Assembly: GCA_016927475.1 (NCBI GenBank)
Contig: JAFGMO010000103.1
Location: forward strand, 51,561 to 115,560
From: Candidatus Aminicenantota bacterium
GTDB lineage: Bacteria; Acidobacteriota; Aminicenantia; Aminicenantales; Aminicenantaceae
Direction of reading: 5' to 3'
Length of the DNA: 64,000 nt
In this document: in pieces, positions 7,222 through 15,533 of the stretch
Position numbering within the stretch: the first letter of the stretch is position 1
Layout of the letters: each line of letters starts with the position of its first letter
Notes under the pieces: generated by a model
What the model was told of the DNA's origin: nothing
What the model saw: the letters and a program-made list of their open reading frames with translations, nothing else
Databases searched by the model: none
Position numbers and translations under genes: made by a program

Positions 7222-8049
7222 ATTGGGACCAAGGTTGCGTTCTTCTGCAATTTTCGTTAGTTGATCGAACAACTCTGATGCCACCCCCTGGGGATTATGG
7301 TGAATCTCATGTCCTGAGAATCTCTGCACCTGTATTCCGTTTGCATTGAGAATTCGGTCTCGTTGTCGATCTTTCGTAAATGACTCTGGATTTGAGTGGT
7401 ACTTGTATCCGTCGCATTCTATCGCAATTTTGAGCGAAGAATCGGTCGGAACCCAGATGAACAAGTCGGTACGCATCCCTCGGCCATTGTGTTTGATTGT
7501 TGGAAGTTTTGCCTGGATTGTTAGGTGGAAATAATTATGAACGAATACTCGAGCAAATATTAGATATGTCTTGATATCTTCGCACAATGCAGGTGGCATC
7601 GAATGGCTTTCGGTCGCCTCGTACACAGATTGCGCTTTGCGAATAAAATCATCCAAGCCTGCATCCGGGTTTCGGTCATGGAATTCGGCGTAACGTTGAC
7701 AGATTGCACCATAGAAGGCAATGTGTTGTTCCATGAACGCAAGATGATTGTTCGCAGACGGACGGAAATAGACATTTAGAGGGGCAGCCTTGATAAAACA
7801 AAGATGCAACGAATTTAAAAACGCAAGTTCTATTGGCGACTCTGCTTGAGCGAAGATGACCTTTACGTTTTGTTGTGCAGACTCTTGCATTTGCATTTCA
7901 TAGAAGCGAATGAAGTCCGCGTTTTCGGGTGATTTTGCGAGTTCGAGCTTCTGTTCCTCGACTGCCTTGTTCACAAAGAAAGACACGAGCTGATCTGTTT
8001 TTGATCGGTCTTGTAAGTGTTCGCGTAGTAAATCTCTCGTGTACATCAT
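7216..8049 (-). CDS. DUF559/Vsr-like PD-(D/E)XK nuclease-fold protein (cassette gene)
   Basis: 277 residues. The C-terminal part has MRTDLFIWVP, then KIAIECDGYKYH and KDRQRDRILNANGIQVQRFS, closing EIHHNP. This is the DUF559/very-short-patch-like pattern: an Asp, the E-x-D of the second catalytic strand, then the conserved KDRxRD...L..G helix and strand. An intact D...ECD set suggests an active nuclease. The N-terminal 170 residues are helical and unassigned and may recognise a target or partner. There is no adjacent methyltransferase, so a restriction role is not shown. The start follows a weak AGG in the preceding attC end. Confidence 0.78.
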   Translation of the reverse strand: MMYTRDLLREHLQDRSKTDQLVSFFVNKAVEEQKLELAKSPENADFIRFYEMQMQESAQQNVKVIFAQAESPIELAFLNSLHLCFIKAAPLNVYFRPSANNHLAFMEQHIAFYGAICQRYAEFHDRNPDAGLDDFIRKAQSVYEATESHSMPPALCEDIKTYLIFARVFVHNYFHLTIQAKLPTIKHNGRGMRTDLFIWVPTDSSLKIAIECDGYKYHSNPESFTKDRQRDRILNANGIQVQRFSGHEIHHNPQGVASELFDQLTKIAEERNLGPNA

Positions 8050-8056
8050 TGCTACC

Positions 8057-8139
8057 TAATAACTGAGTTCAGGCGCGCTAGGCCGGAATCACTTTCAATA
8101 GCGCCTGGTCCAAGCGTTGCCTGCAACGACTGGTTAGGC
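8057..8139 (-). other. attC recombination site overlapping the protease gene stop codon
   Basis: Opens GCCTAAC on the minus strand (8139-8133) with the upstream gene's TAA inside it. Central arms AGGCGCTA and TAGCGCGCCT pair strongly. The closing R' core is GTTATTA, a departure from GTTRRRY. Confidence 0.82.
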
Positions 8140-8910
8140 TAAATTCTCTAAATGGCTCCGGATGGGATTAATTGAGAATGCATAACCAATGCCAACATTC
8201 GCTGAGCGTTTTAAGTTTCGTGCTATCTGTTCCATAGCTGCTTGAGAAACTTTGATTCCTTGTATTGGGTCAAAACCTCCAATTTGCATAACTGTTTTGG
8301 TTTGGGAAAGAATCTTCTGATTGTTTTGAAGAGCAATAATTAAGTTGTTGAATTCTTCTTCAATTATCCCAGTTATAGCTCTTGTGATTATTCCCACTAC
8401 ATTCCCTGTATCAATAGACAATAATGGCCCACCGGAATTCCCTCCATTAACGCTACCATCAATCTGGATTATTTCTTTGCCGTTCTTCTCATGTATACTC
8501 GAGACATATCCCATATGTGCAGTCAACTGCGGCATACCAAAAGGATAACCTAAGAACAAAATGTTCTGGCCTACTCTAGTTTCTTCGTTGTCTCCTAGGC
8601 AAAATCTATACCTTCCTTCGAATTCCTCTTCTTCAAGTTCAACGAAAGCATAGTCTAATTCTGATTCGGTTGACTCAGCTGATGTGGCATTATAGAAATC
8701 TTCTGGAAGAAGACGGATGGGCTGATCAGAATCTTCGAAACGTATGCGGAAGGCATCTATTTGACCAGGAGGTCGAATAACATGACTATTTGTGACAAGA
8801 CCTCTATCAACTAGGAATGCGGATCCATTTCCCAAAACTTCTCGATTGCGCTCTAAGGCAATTTCCGCAACACCTGATCTAACAAGAGCAATCAATTCTA
8901 TAGTAGTCAT
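8134..8910 (-). CDS. Trypsin-like (HtrA/S1-type) serine protease, cytoplasmic (cassette gene)
   Basis: About 258 residues with a complete triad: His in GLVTNSHVIRPPG, Asp in SELDYAFVELE, Ser in NGGNSGGPLLSI. There is no PDZ domain and no signal peptide, so it is shorter than HtrA/Deg proteases and probably cytoplasmic. Small stand-alone proteases of this type occur in stress and defence loci, but the target is unknown. An ATG at 8928 lies almost on the repeat arm; the ATG at 8910 (MTTIELIALV) has AAGGA just upstream and is preferred. It is the first gene to the left of integrase remnant 2. Confidence 0.85.
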   Translation of the reverse strand: MTTIELIALVRSGVAEIALERNREVLGNGSAFLVDRGLVTNSHVIRPPGQIDAFRIRFEDSDQPIRLLPEDFYNATSAESTESELDYAFVELEEEEFEGRYRFCLGDNEETRVGQNILFLGYPFGMPQLTAHMGYVSSIHEKNGKEIIQIDGSVNGGNSGGPLLSIDTGNVVGIITRAITGIIEEEFNNLIIALQNNQKILSQTKTVMQIGGFDPIQGIKVSQAAMEQIARNLKRSANVGIGYAFSINPIRSHLENLA

Positions 8911-8934
8911 TTTTCCTTGGCCTGACATATATTT

Positions 8935-9120
8935 TACAGCCGTTTTGCTTGTGCCAATACGGCATTTATGGCATCCTATAATGATTTTCTGTTAGAAAAT
9001 AATAAGGATTAGTTTATTGAATATAAACAGCTTTGGGCTCCTTATCATCTGCTAATTGTTTGTTTACTGCGGCAAATTTCACCTTCTAAATAAATATTAT
9101 CAAAACTCATTATAATAATT
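8935..9120 (-). repeat. Left arm of inverted repeat around integrase remnant 2; attI-like site reading leftward
   Basis: The outer 93 bases (8935-9027) match the reverse complement of 9844-9936 with only two mismatches. Weaker similarity continues inward to about 9120. Outward it reads CAAAACGGCTGTA, then AAATATATGTC. CTGTA followed by ten bases and a GTT-like triplet is also seen in both arms of the first pair, although here the triplet is GTC. The arm carries a small stem, GCCGT/ACGGC. Confidence 0.85.
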
Positions 9121-9152
9121 CAAGATATAATAAGAGTGATCTTCTATTTTAG

Positions 9153-9695
9153 CTTGTCATCAGGACTTAATACACCTCAGCCTCCTCTATTCAAAATTCG
9201 GGTGTATATCATTATTATTCGAACATCCTTATGTCCTAAAAGCTCCTGAACAGTTCTGATATCATATCCATCCTCTAAAAGATTTGATGCAAACGAATGT
9301 CTAAAAGTTTAACAACTGGCTCGTTTGGTCATTCCTGCAGATTTTGCGGCTTTTCTTCCAGAGTTCTAGATGTCTGTTTCATGTATATGATACCGACCTT
9401 CATGGCCAGTATTATGATTTCTAAATTGTTTAGATACAGGAAAGATATATTGCTTATTCTATTCTCTTAAATCATTTAGAAATTTTCTTGAAAGGATAAA
9501 AACTTTATATTTCTTTTTCTCCCATTTCTATGGGATGATGCTTCCCATGAAAAAAGATAAAATGCTTAATCCATCCTATATAAGTTTTTACTGTTCGTGG
9601 ACTGTAATGGGTAGACTGAATTTATGCCTTTCTTGATCAAAAAACTTAAGCTTTCGGATTTCTGATCGAGAATAACGATAAATTAAACTTTCCAT
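9153..9695 (-). pseudogene. Integron integrase (IntI-type tyrosine recombinase) remnant 2
   Basis: Frameshifted and internally deleted, but highly recognisable. After an ATG at 9695 a +frame gives HYSPRTVKTYIGWIKHFIFF then HGKHHPIEMGEKEI, the SAM-like N-terminal domain of integron integrases. The central region, including the first catalytic Arg, is deleted. The C-terminal part reads [66 protein letters not shown] and [18 protein letters not shown] and the MIYT tyrosine survive, but several in-frame stops interrupt it. It is less scrambled than remnant 1. Remnants of the two genes differ in sequence, so they are not recent duplicates. Confidence 0.92.
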
Positions 9696-9757
9696 TAATT
9701 TAATCAGGTCTTACATTAAGAAAGACATTTTTTTTATCTTACATGTTTATTGAATTT

Positions 9758-9936
9758 TTAAATAGATTCTAATAGTATTTGTTTAGACGACGAGATTTGC
9801 TTTATTTAACAAACAGGTTGCAGATAATAAGGAACCCAAGCTATTTATATTCAACAAACTCATCCTTATTATTTTCTAACAGAAAATCATTATAGGATGC
9901 CATAAATGCCGTATTGGCACAAGCAAAACGGCTGTA
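9758..9936 (+). repeat. Right arm of inverted repeat around integrase remnant 2; attI-like site reading rightward
   Basis: Counterpart of 8935-9120; the outer 93 bases are almost identical, and similarity decays inward toward 9758. Outward it ends ACGGCTGTATAATAAATTTT, parallel to the CTGTATATTATTAGTT of the first right arm but with TTT in place of GTT. The HEPN cassette gene begins at or just beyond this end. Confidence 0.85.
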
Positions 9937-10567
9937 TAATAAATTTTTGCGTTCAAAAAAAGTGAATGAAATCGAGATAAGTCCTGGACTAAACTTTTTT
10001 GGCAATCTGGTCAGTTTTGATTGCCATATACAAGATTTGAAATTGGTTTTGCAAAAGACCGAGGAGATTAAATTTCCAGAGCGTGAAGATGTTAAGGAAA
10101 TGCAGGGACTAATATCGGACATCTTTCCCGATATAACACGGAAAGCATTCATAGTAGCTTTGTTAGTTGTGTTGGAGGACCAATTCAAAACTTTTTGCGG
10201 AATACTGAGGAACGCAAAAGGTCTTGAATTGAAATGGAATGATCTCAAAGGATCTGCTCTCGAACGATTTATTGCCTATAGCGAAAAGGTTGGCAATCTA
10301 GAAAAGATCTGTGATGATTCGATGCGAGAACTCGTTAAGGGCCTTTTCGAAGTGAGAAACTGCATAGTTCATAACAATTCGTCTCTAGAAGGATTCAATA
10401 AGGCCGAAATAATAAAGAGCTTCTCTAAGCAAATTCAGGGTGTGGAGCTTCGTTATGGGTATGTTTCATTTGGCCTTGACGCATGCTATGCTTGTGGAGA
10501 TATTGTCTTCAGATTCATGGAATATGCATATTGTAGAGCTTTAAAGGTATTCCCATCTGAACACTAA
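9914..10567 (+). CDS. HEPN-like protein of the integron array (putative RNase or defence protein)
   Basis: Up to 217 residues. The helical core reads RKAFIVALLVVLEDQFKTFC, then ELKWNDLKGSALERFIAY, then GLFEVRNCIVHNN. The RNCIVH segment is the R-x4-H signature of HEPN domains, which often act as RNases in toxin-antitoxin and abortive-infection systems. The overall pattern (helix ending FC, dlKG..leR, RN..VH) recalls the MAE_28990-like HEPN group. The start is unclear: a TTG at 9914 lies inside the repeat arm, a GTG at 9962 lies just outside, and neither has a good ribosome binding site. A stop codon meets the attC, giving a rightward cassette. No antitoxin partner is seen beside it. Confidence 0.72.
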   Translation: MAQAKRLYNKFLRSKKVNEIEISPGLNFFGNLVSFDCHIQDLKLVLQKTEEIKFPEREDVKEMQGLISDIFPDITRKAFIVALLVVLEDQFKTFCGILRNAKGLELKWNDLKGSALERFIAYSEKVGNLEKICDDSMRELVKGLFEVRNCIVHNNSSLEGFNKAEIIKSFSKQIQGVELRYGYVSFGLDACYACGDIVFRFMEYAYCRALKVFPSEH

Positions 10568-10625
10568 CAATTCGTTCCAATGGACGGTGCATAAAGTGAG
10601 CCTCCACTGAGCTCAGCCGTTAAAC
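10562..10625 (+). other. attC-like site ending the HEPN cassette, plus-strand orientation
   Basis: Opens CACTAACAATTCGTT, where TAACAATTCGTT is a very common attC beginning, and closes GTTAAAC, an exact GTTRRRY. The 64 bp length is typical; inner pairing is only partial (AGTG/CACT). The TAA stop of the gene is inside the opening. The orientation is opposite to the other four attC sites. Confidence 0.72.
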
Positions 10626-10779
10626 AACATCAGTTTCCCAAGAGTAAACCGCTATGCGTATGATACAAAAGCCCGACAAAATACTGGATTTGAAGTATGA
10701 ATATAAGTGCCTTTGAGAACTTGAGGATTTCACCCTTCAGGCTCGCCCTCTGGGCAAAAAATGCTTATAAGAAAAGCTG

Positions 10780-12504
10780 TTAAATTGATTCAGCATTTTT
10801 TGTGAAACACTCAGGCTCGGTGAGGATTTGTAATATCTCCAACTCATCCTTATCAAACCAGATGCGGCTGCAGGCATAACATTTATCGACGGGAACGACG
10901 TACTGGTAGTTGTAAGGCCGGGCGATCATTCTTCCTCCGCAGGCGGGACAGGTTAAGGGACGGTTTTTTTGGGCGTGAATCCGCTTTCGGAGTTTGGGAT
11001 TCCAGATGAATTTATCATAGAACGTCCGGGCCTTTTCGATAAGGGCTTTGGAAAATCCCACTTCTCTTCTGGCTAGAATCCTCTCCATGGTGGAGATATT
11101 GACCAGTTTTCCCTGACACTGCGGACAGATCAGGATGCTGACTCCTTCATAAAACTCCTGCCGGAGCAAAATCCCGCAGCGTGGACAGCGGTTGTGCCGT
11201 TCCGGATTGATGGGCTTTTGTTTTCCGAGATTTTGTAGGGCTATCCTAACCTGGGGAAATTCCATAGCCGGGGCTTCAATGTGTTCCTGAATATTCCTGA
11301 TCCGGATGCGGGGTGTGAAAAAACGAAGAAAAAGCATGTCCTCCAAAGAATAGGGACCTGTCCAGCCTTTTCTGGGTGTGTGGATAGTCCATACTTTTTC
11401 CGGTTCTTTAAAATCCGGCGGAGAAACTTTCCGGGCAGATAGCGATTCATCCGGCGAGTGGATAATAAACCGGGCTTTTTCCCTTTCTTCATGGATCTCT
11501 TTTATTTCATCAAAAATTTCTTTAGGCCGCGTTCCCAGCATGTCGGTCAGGATGCGGATACGCTGCATGATGGGCGGGTGGGTGTTGAATATTTTTGCTG
11601 TAGCGCCATCGGAAGGGCCTATCGATTCGGGGGGAACGATAAAGAGGGGGCTGTACGTCTGGTTGAAATCTCCGATAAATGAATTTTTGGTATGGGCCCT
11701 GTAGATGGCCCGGGCCAGGGCGCGTGGGTTGCGGGAAAGTTCCACACCGACTGCATCGGCCAAAATTTCTCTTTGACGGCTGATGAGCGTACTGAGCATC
11801 CGCATAACGAGAAGAGATAGGGTTGCTGCAAGGTACATTAAAAGAGGACCCCCGACCCTTTGTGTTTGTGTACCCATCGTTTCTTCTTCCTGCGGTTCCA
11901 TGGCGCTGCGAATCCGCTCGATAAAATTGGCCAGCGAACAAACAAGGGTCATGTAAAAAGCATCTCCCCTTATGATGTGAGCCAGCTCGTGGGCAACCGC
12001 GGCTGAAATTTCATCCCGTGTGAAGTCCGCCAGAAGGCCTTCGGTGACGAGCACGGCCGGAGTACCGTTCCAAAGCATAAGGGCCATGGAATTGATGGAA
12101 AATTCGGGAAAAACAAAGGTGTCAACTTTGGGAAGGCCGGCCGCAAGTCGAATTTCATCGACGGTGTTGACGAATTGTTTGTGGTAACGGTCATTCAAAT
12201 CAGGCATCCGGGCGCCCAGTCGTCTGAGAATAAAATTGGCTCCGAATTTACGGGCATCGATAAAATGGATGACGGCCATAATAAAGGCAAAGGCAAATAC
12301 GTATAAGAAAAATTTCGTCAGGGAGGAAAGACTGAAAACAGAATCACCGGTAAAAAGAAAACCGAAACCCAGGAAAAAAATACCGGCAATGAAGCCCAAT
12401 GAAAAAAGGTAAAAAAGGATAAGGATGATGAAGATAAAAAGACTGTTCCGCCACTGCCTTTTCTGGATTTCATAGAAATCCTTGCCGAAGTTTTTAATAT
12501 GCAT
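10780..12504 (-). CDS. M48-family membrane metalloprotease with GYF-like segment and two zinc ribbons
   Basis: 574 residues. Two N-terminal transmembrane segments (residues about 20-50 and 60-85) are followed by an M48 catalytic domain: AAVAHELAHIIRGD with the HExxH zinc motif, and the third ligand in REILADAVGVEL. A second hydrophobic pair lies between them. This is the HtpX layout, a membrane protease for damaged membrane proteins. The C-terminal 230 residues are extra: WTIHTPRKGWTGPYSLEDML recalls GYF-type domains, then two zinc ribbons (CPRCGILL...CPQCQGK and CPACGGRM...CYACSRIWFDKDE). The second resembles a TFIIB-type zinc finger. No strong ribosome binding site is visible. Divergent from the S9 peptidase. 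Confidence 0.85.
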   Translation of the reverse strand: MHIKNFGKDFYEIQKRQWRNSLFIFIILILFYLFSLGFIAGIFFLGFGFLFTGDSVFSLSSLTKFFLYVFAFAFIMAVIHFIDARKFGANFILRRLGARMPDLNDRYHKQFVNTVDEIRLAAGLPKVDTFVFPEFSINSMALMLWNGTPAVLVTEGLLADFTRDEISAAVAHELAHIIRGDAFYMTLVCSLANFIERIRSAMEPQEEETMGTQTQRVGGPLLMYLAATLSLLVMRMLSTLISRQREILADAVGVELSRNPRALARAIYRAHTKNSFIGDFNQTYSPLFIVPPESIGPSDGATAKIFNTHPPIMQRIRILTDMLGTRPKEIFDEIKEIHEEREKARFIIHSPDESLSARKVSPPDFKEPEKVWTIHTPRKGWTGPYSLEDMLFLRFFTPRIRIRNIQEHIEAPAMEFPQVRIALQNLGKQKPINPERHNRCPRCGILLRQEFYEGVSILICPQCQGKLVNISTMERILARREVGFSKALIEKARTFYDKFIWNPKLRKRIHAQKNRPLTCPACGGRMIARPYNYQYVVPVDKCYACSRIWFDKDELEILQILTEPECFTKNAESI

Positions 12505-12674
12505 TGTACGTAATCTTAAATATCATGCATTTGAGTGGTTTTCACTATATATACGCATATCATAAGCGTGTTTATTTTAAAAATAAAGCCGCTTGCCTTG
12601 ATTTTTTTCCCGGCTGGTCGTATGCTGTATCTTCGATTTTTACCTGCCATGATTGCCATCAAGGAGGCTTTCCC

Positions 12675-15494
12675 ATGTTTTCAAAAAAATCCTTAAACCT
12701 GGGACTCTTTTTACTTTTGTCCTGTTTGCTTGCCTGGAGCGGTCCCGCCGGGCAAAGTGAAGGCCAAAAAACGCTGACGTTTCAGGATATCATGAAGTTC
12801 AGGGAGATTCATCATCCTTGTCTATCGGAAGATGGAACCTGGCTTGCCTACGAACTTCGTCCCGACCGGGGTGATAGTGAAGCCAGAGTGTGCCGTCTGC
12901 AAGACGGGAAAAATATTTCCATTGCCCGCGGCAGCCGGCCGGTATTTTCCAAGGACAACGGCTGGCTGGCGGCGGTGATCAGACCAAAAGCCGTCGATAT
13001 GTTTAAGCCGGCGAAAAAAAGGCCAAAACAAGGGATGGTCCTCCTGAATCTGAAGATCGAAGGATTGATTTCCGTCGAAAATGTCAAGGAATTTGCTTTT
13101 TCCGAAGATTCCCGTTGGGCGGCTTATCTTCTTTTCGAAACCGAGAAAGAACCGGAAAAGAAAAATGAGGCCAAGGAGGAGGAAAAAGCAGCCGAAAAAG
13201 CCCCCCAAAAAACCGGGCGGTCGGGGACCGAACTGGTCTTGAGAAACCTGGAATCATCTTCAGAAAACCGGTTCAAAGGTGTCTTGTCTTTTGCTTTTGA
13301 TCCCGGCTCAGAGTTTTTGGCCCTTTCCGTCGCTCATTCGGACGGAGTCGAGAACGGTCTTTACCTGGTGTCTTTGAATGATGAAGCTTCAGCCAGGCCG
13401 CTTGCCGCACAAAAAAATGGGCTTTATTCCAACTTGACCTGGGATGAGGGAGGAACAAAGCTGGCTTTTCTGGTGGGGAACGATCCGAAGATTACAGGCG
13501 ATCCGCTGAAAGCCGGACTTTGGATTTGGGAAAAGGGATCGGAAAAGCCCATGACGGCTGTTCCCCCAGGTAATGTTATCGAAGGATGGGTCATACCCGA
13601 AAAAAACAACCTGACCTGGACAAAAGACGGTCAGCGCCTGTTTTTTGGCTTCAAACCTGAAGAATTCCTGGAAATTTCACCCGCTGAGAAAAAAGAGAAA
13701 GAGGAGGAAGTAAAGGAACAGGATCTGTTCGATCCGGATAAAATCCTGGGAGAGAGAGGTGTGGATGTCTGGCATTGGAATGATCCTTATATCATTCCCC
13801 ATCAAAAAGAGATGTGGCCTCGAATTAAGGACAAGACCTTTTTATCCGTTTACCATTATTCAGAACGGAGGCTGGTTCGTCTGGCCGATAAGGAACTGCC
13901 GGATATTTATCCCACTGAGACACGTGATTATGTGCTGGGCATATCCGATGTTCCCTACAGGAAACTTGCCACCTGGGAAGGCCGGCTTTTTGATCTTTTC
14001 CGGGTCAGTCTTCATGACGGTTCCCGGACGAAGATTGCTTCCCGTTTATCGGAAAATATTCGCCGCGGCCTTTCTCCCAGCGGTCGCTATACGGTTTTTT
14101 ACCAGGATAAAAACTGGCATCTTTTTGACGGGAACACCGGTAGAATAACAAACCTGACTAAAAACATCGATGTGCCTTTTTTTGATGAGGATCATGACTA
14201 TCCCTCGCCCGTGCCTGATTACGGTTTGGCAGGGTGGGTGGAGGATGATGGAGCCGTCCTCCTATACGATAAGTATGATATTTGGCGGTTCGAACCGGTT
14301 CCGGTCAAGGCCGTCAACCTGACAAAAGGAGAGGGCCGCCGCCGGGGCGTAACCTTCCGGGTAGTGCGTCTTGACCCCGAAGAGCCTTTTTTTAAACCAG
14401 GTCAAAAACTGCTTTTTTCCTTCTATCACAACAGGGAAAAACACTGGGGTTTTTATGAGGGAAACGTAAAAGAACCCGGTGCCGTTAAGCTGGTCGAAGA
14501 AAAAAAGAAATTTACTTATCTCGGCAAAGCCAAGAAGGCTGATGTGCTCATTTACACACGGGAAAGTTTTGAAGAATTTCCCGACATCTGGATTAGCGGC
14601 TTGAATTTTTCAGAGCCGAAAAAGGTGAGCGATGCCAATCCCCAAATCAGTGATTTTGCCTGGGGGAATCCTGAGTTGGTGGAATGGAGCAGTTTGGACG
14701 GTATTCCGCTTCAGGGAATTTTGATCAAGCCGGCCGGTTACCAGCCGGGTCAGCGATGTCCGGTTATTGTTTATTTTTACCGCTTTTTTTCACAGAGGAT
14801 GTATGAGTTCAACCAGATGGTCGTCAACCACCGGCCGAATTTCCCTTTTTACACCAGCAACGGCTATGCCCTGTTTCTGCCGGATATCCGCTTTGAAGTG
14901 GGGCACCCCGGTTTTTCTTCTATGAAATGTTTGGTGCCCGGAGTTCAAAAAATCATCGACATGGGAGTTGCTGACCCGGATGCCATAGGCCTGCACGGGC
15001 ATTCCTGGAGCGGTTATCAAACGGCTTACATAATAACACAGACCGATCTTTTTGCCTGCGCCATAGCCGGAGCTCCTGTCTCCAATATGACCAGTGCTTA
15101 CAGCGGCATAAGATGGAGTTCGGGTTTGGCCCGCCAATTCCAGTATGAACAATCACAAAGCCGCATCGGGGGGAGTCTGTGGGATGTTCCTGAGCTCTAT
15201 ATCGAAAATTCACCGGTCTTTTTCGCCGATAGAATCGAAACCCCTTTACTGATTATGTTTGGAGATGAGGATGGTGCCGTTCCCTGGTACCAGGGGATTG
15301 AGCTTTACCTGGCCATGCGCCGTCTTGAAAAGGACTGTGTTTTCCTTCAGTACCGGGGAGAGCCTCACCATCCGCAGAAATACGCCAATAAATTGGATTA
15401 TTCCATCAAAATGAAGGAGTATTTTGACCATTACTTAAAAGGAAAAAAAGCTCCGGATTGGATCAAAAAAGGAATATCATATAAAGGGAAATAA
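12675..15494 (+). CDS. Secreted S9-family (prolyl oligopeptidase-type) serine peptidase
   Basis: About 939 residues from the ATG at 12675, which follows AAGGAGG by seven bases; an upstream frame to 12504 has no ribosome binding site. The N-terminus is a signal peptide (LNLGLFLLLSCLLAWSG), possibly a lipobox LLSC. A beta-propeller of about 600 residues, with a lysine and glutamate-rich insert, precedes the alpha/beta hydrolase domain. The nucleophile Ser lies in GLHGHSWSGYQT, the Asp in MFGDEDGAVPWYQG and the His in GEPHHPQKYA. These enzymes cleave short peptides, consistent with extracellular or periplasmic peptide use. The M14 peptidase gene starts 39 bases downstream, so the two are probably cotranscribed. 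Confidence 0.9.
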   Translation: MFSKKSLNLGLFLLLSCLLAWSGPAGQSEGQKTLTFQDIMKFREIHHPCLSEDGTWLAYELRPDRGDSEARVCRLQDGKNISIARGSRPVFSKDNGWLAAVIRPKAVDMFKPAKKRPKQGMVLLNLKIEGLISVENVKEFAFSEDSRWAAYLLFETEKEPEKKNEAKEEEKAAEKAPQKTGRSGTELVLRNLESSSENRFKGVLSFAFDPGSEFLALSVAHSDGVENGLYLVSLNDEASARPLAAQKNGLYSNLTWDEGGTKLAFLVGNDPKITGDPLKAGLWIWEKGSEKPMTAVPPGNVIEGWVIPEKNNLTWTKDGQRLFFGFKPEEFLEISPAEKKEKEEEVKEQDLFDPDKILGERGVDVWHWNDPYIIPHQKEMWPRIKDKTFLSVYHYSERRLVRLADKELPDIYPTETRDYVLGISDVPYRKLATWEGRLFDLFRVSLHDGSRTKIASRLSENIRRGLSPSGRYTVFYQDKNWHLFDGNTGRITNLTKNIDVPFFDEDHDYPSPVPDYGLAGWVEDDGAVLLYDKYDIWRFEPVPVKAVNLTKGEGRRRGVTFRVVRLDPEEPFFKPGQKLLFSFYHNREKHWGFYEGNVKEPGAVKLVEEKKKFTYLGKAKKADVLIYTRESFEEFPDIWISGLNFSEPKKVSDANPQISDFAWGNPELVEWSSLDGIPLQGILIKPAGYQPGQRCPVIVYFYRFFSQRMYEFNQMVVNHRPNFPFYTSNGYALFLPDIRFEVGHPGFSSMKCLVPGVQKIIDMGVADPDAIGLHGHSWSGYQTAYIITQTDLFACAIAGAPVSNMTSAYSGIRWSSGLARQFQYEQSQSRIGGSLWDVPELYIENSPVFFADRIETPLLIMFGDEDGAVPWYQGIELYLAMRRLEKDCVFLQYRGEPHHPQKYANKLDYSIKMKEYFDHYLKGKKAPDWIKKGISYKGK

Positions 15495-15533
15495 CCGAAT
15501 ATGTCATCAAGGAAGATGAAGGAGGAAAATATC

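Noticed and set aside
9841..10248. Minus-strand frame of 135 residues opposite the HEPN gene, ending in a peptide also encoded by the left repeat arm
   Set aside because: It is antisense to a better-supported gene with HEPN motifs; the shared peptide simply reflects the inverted repeat.
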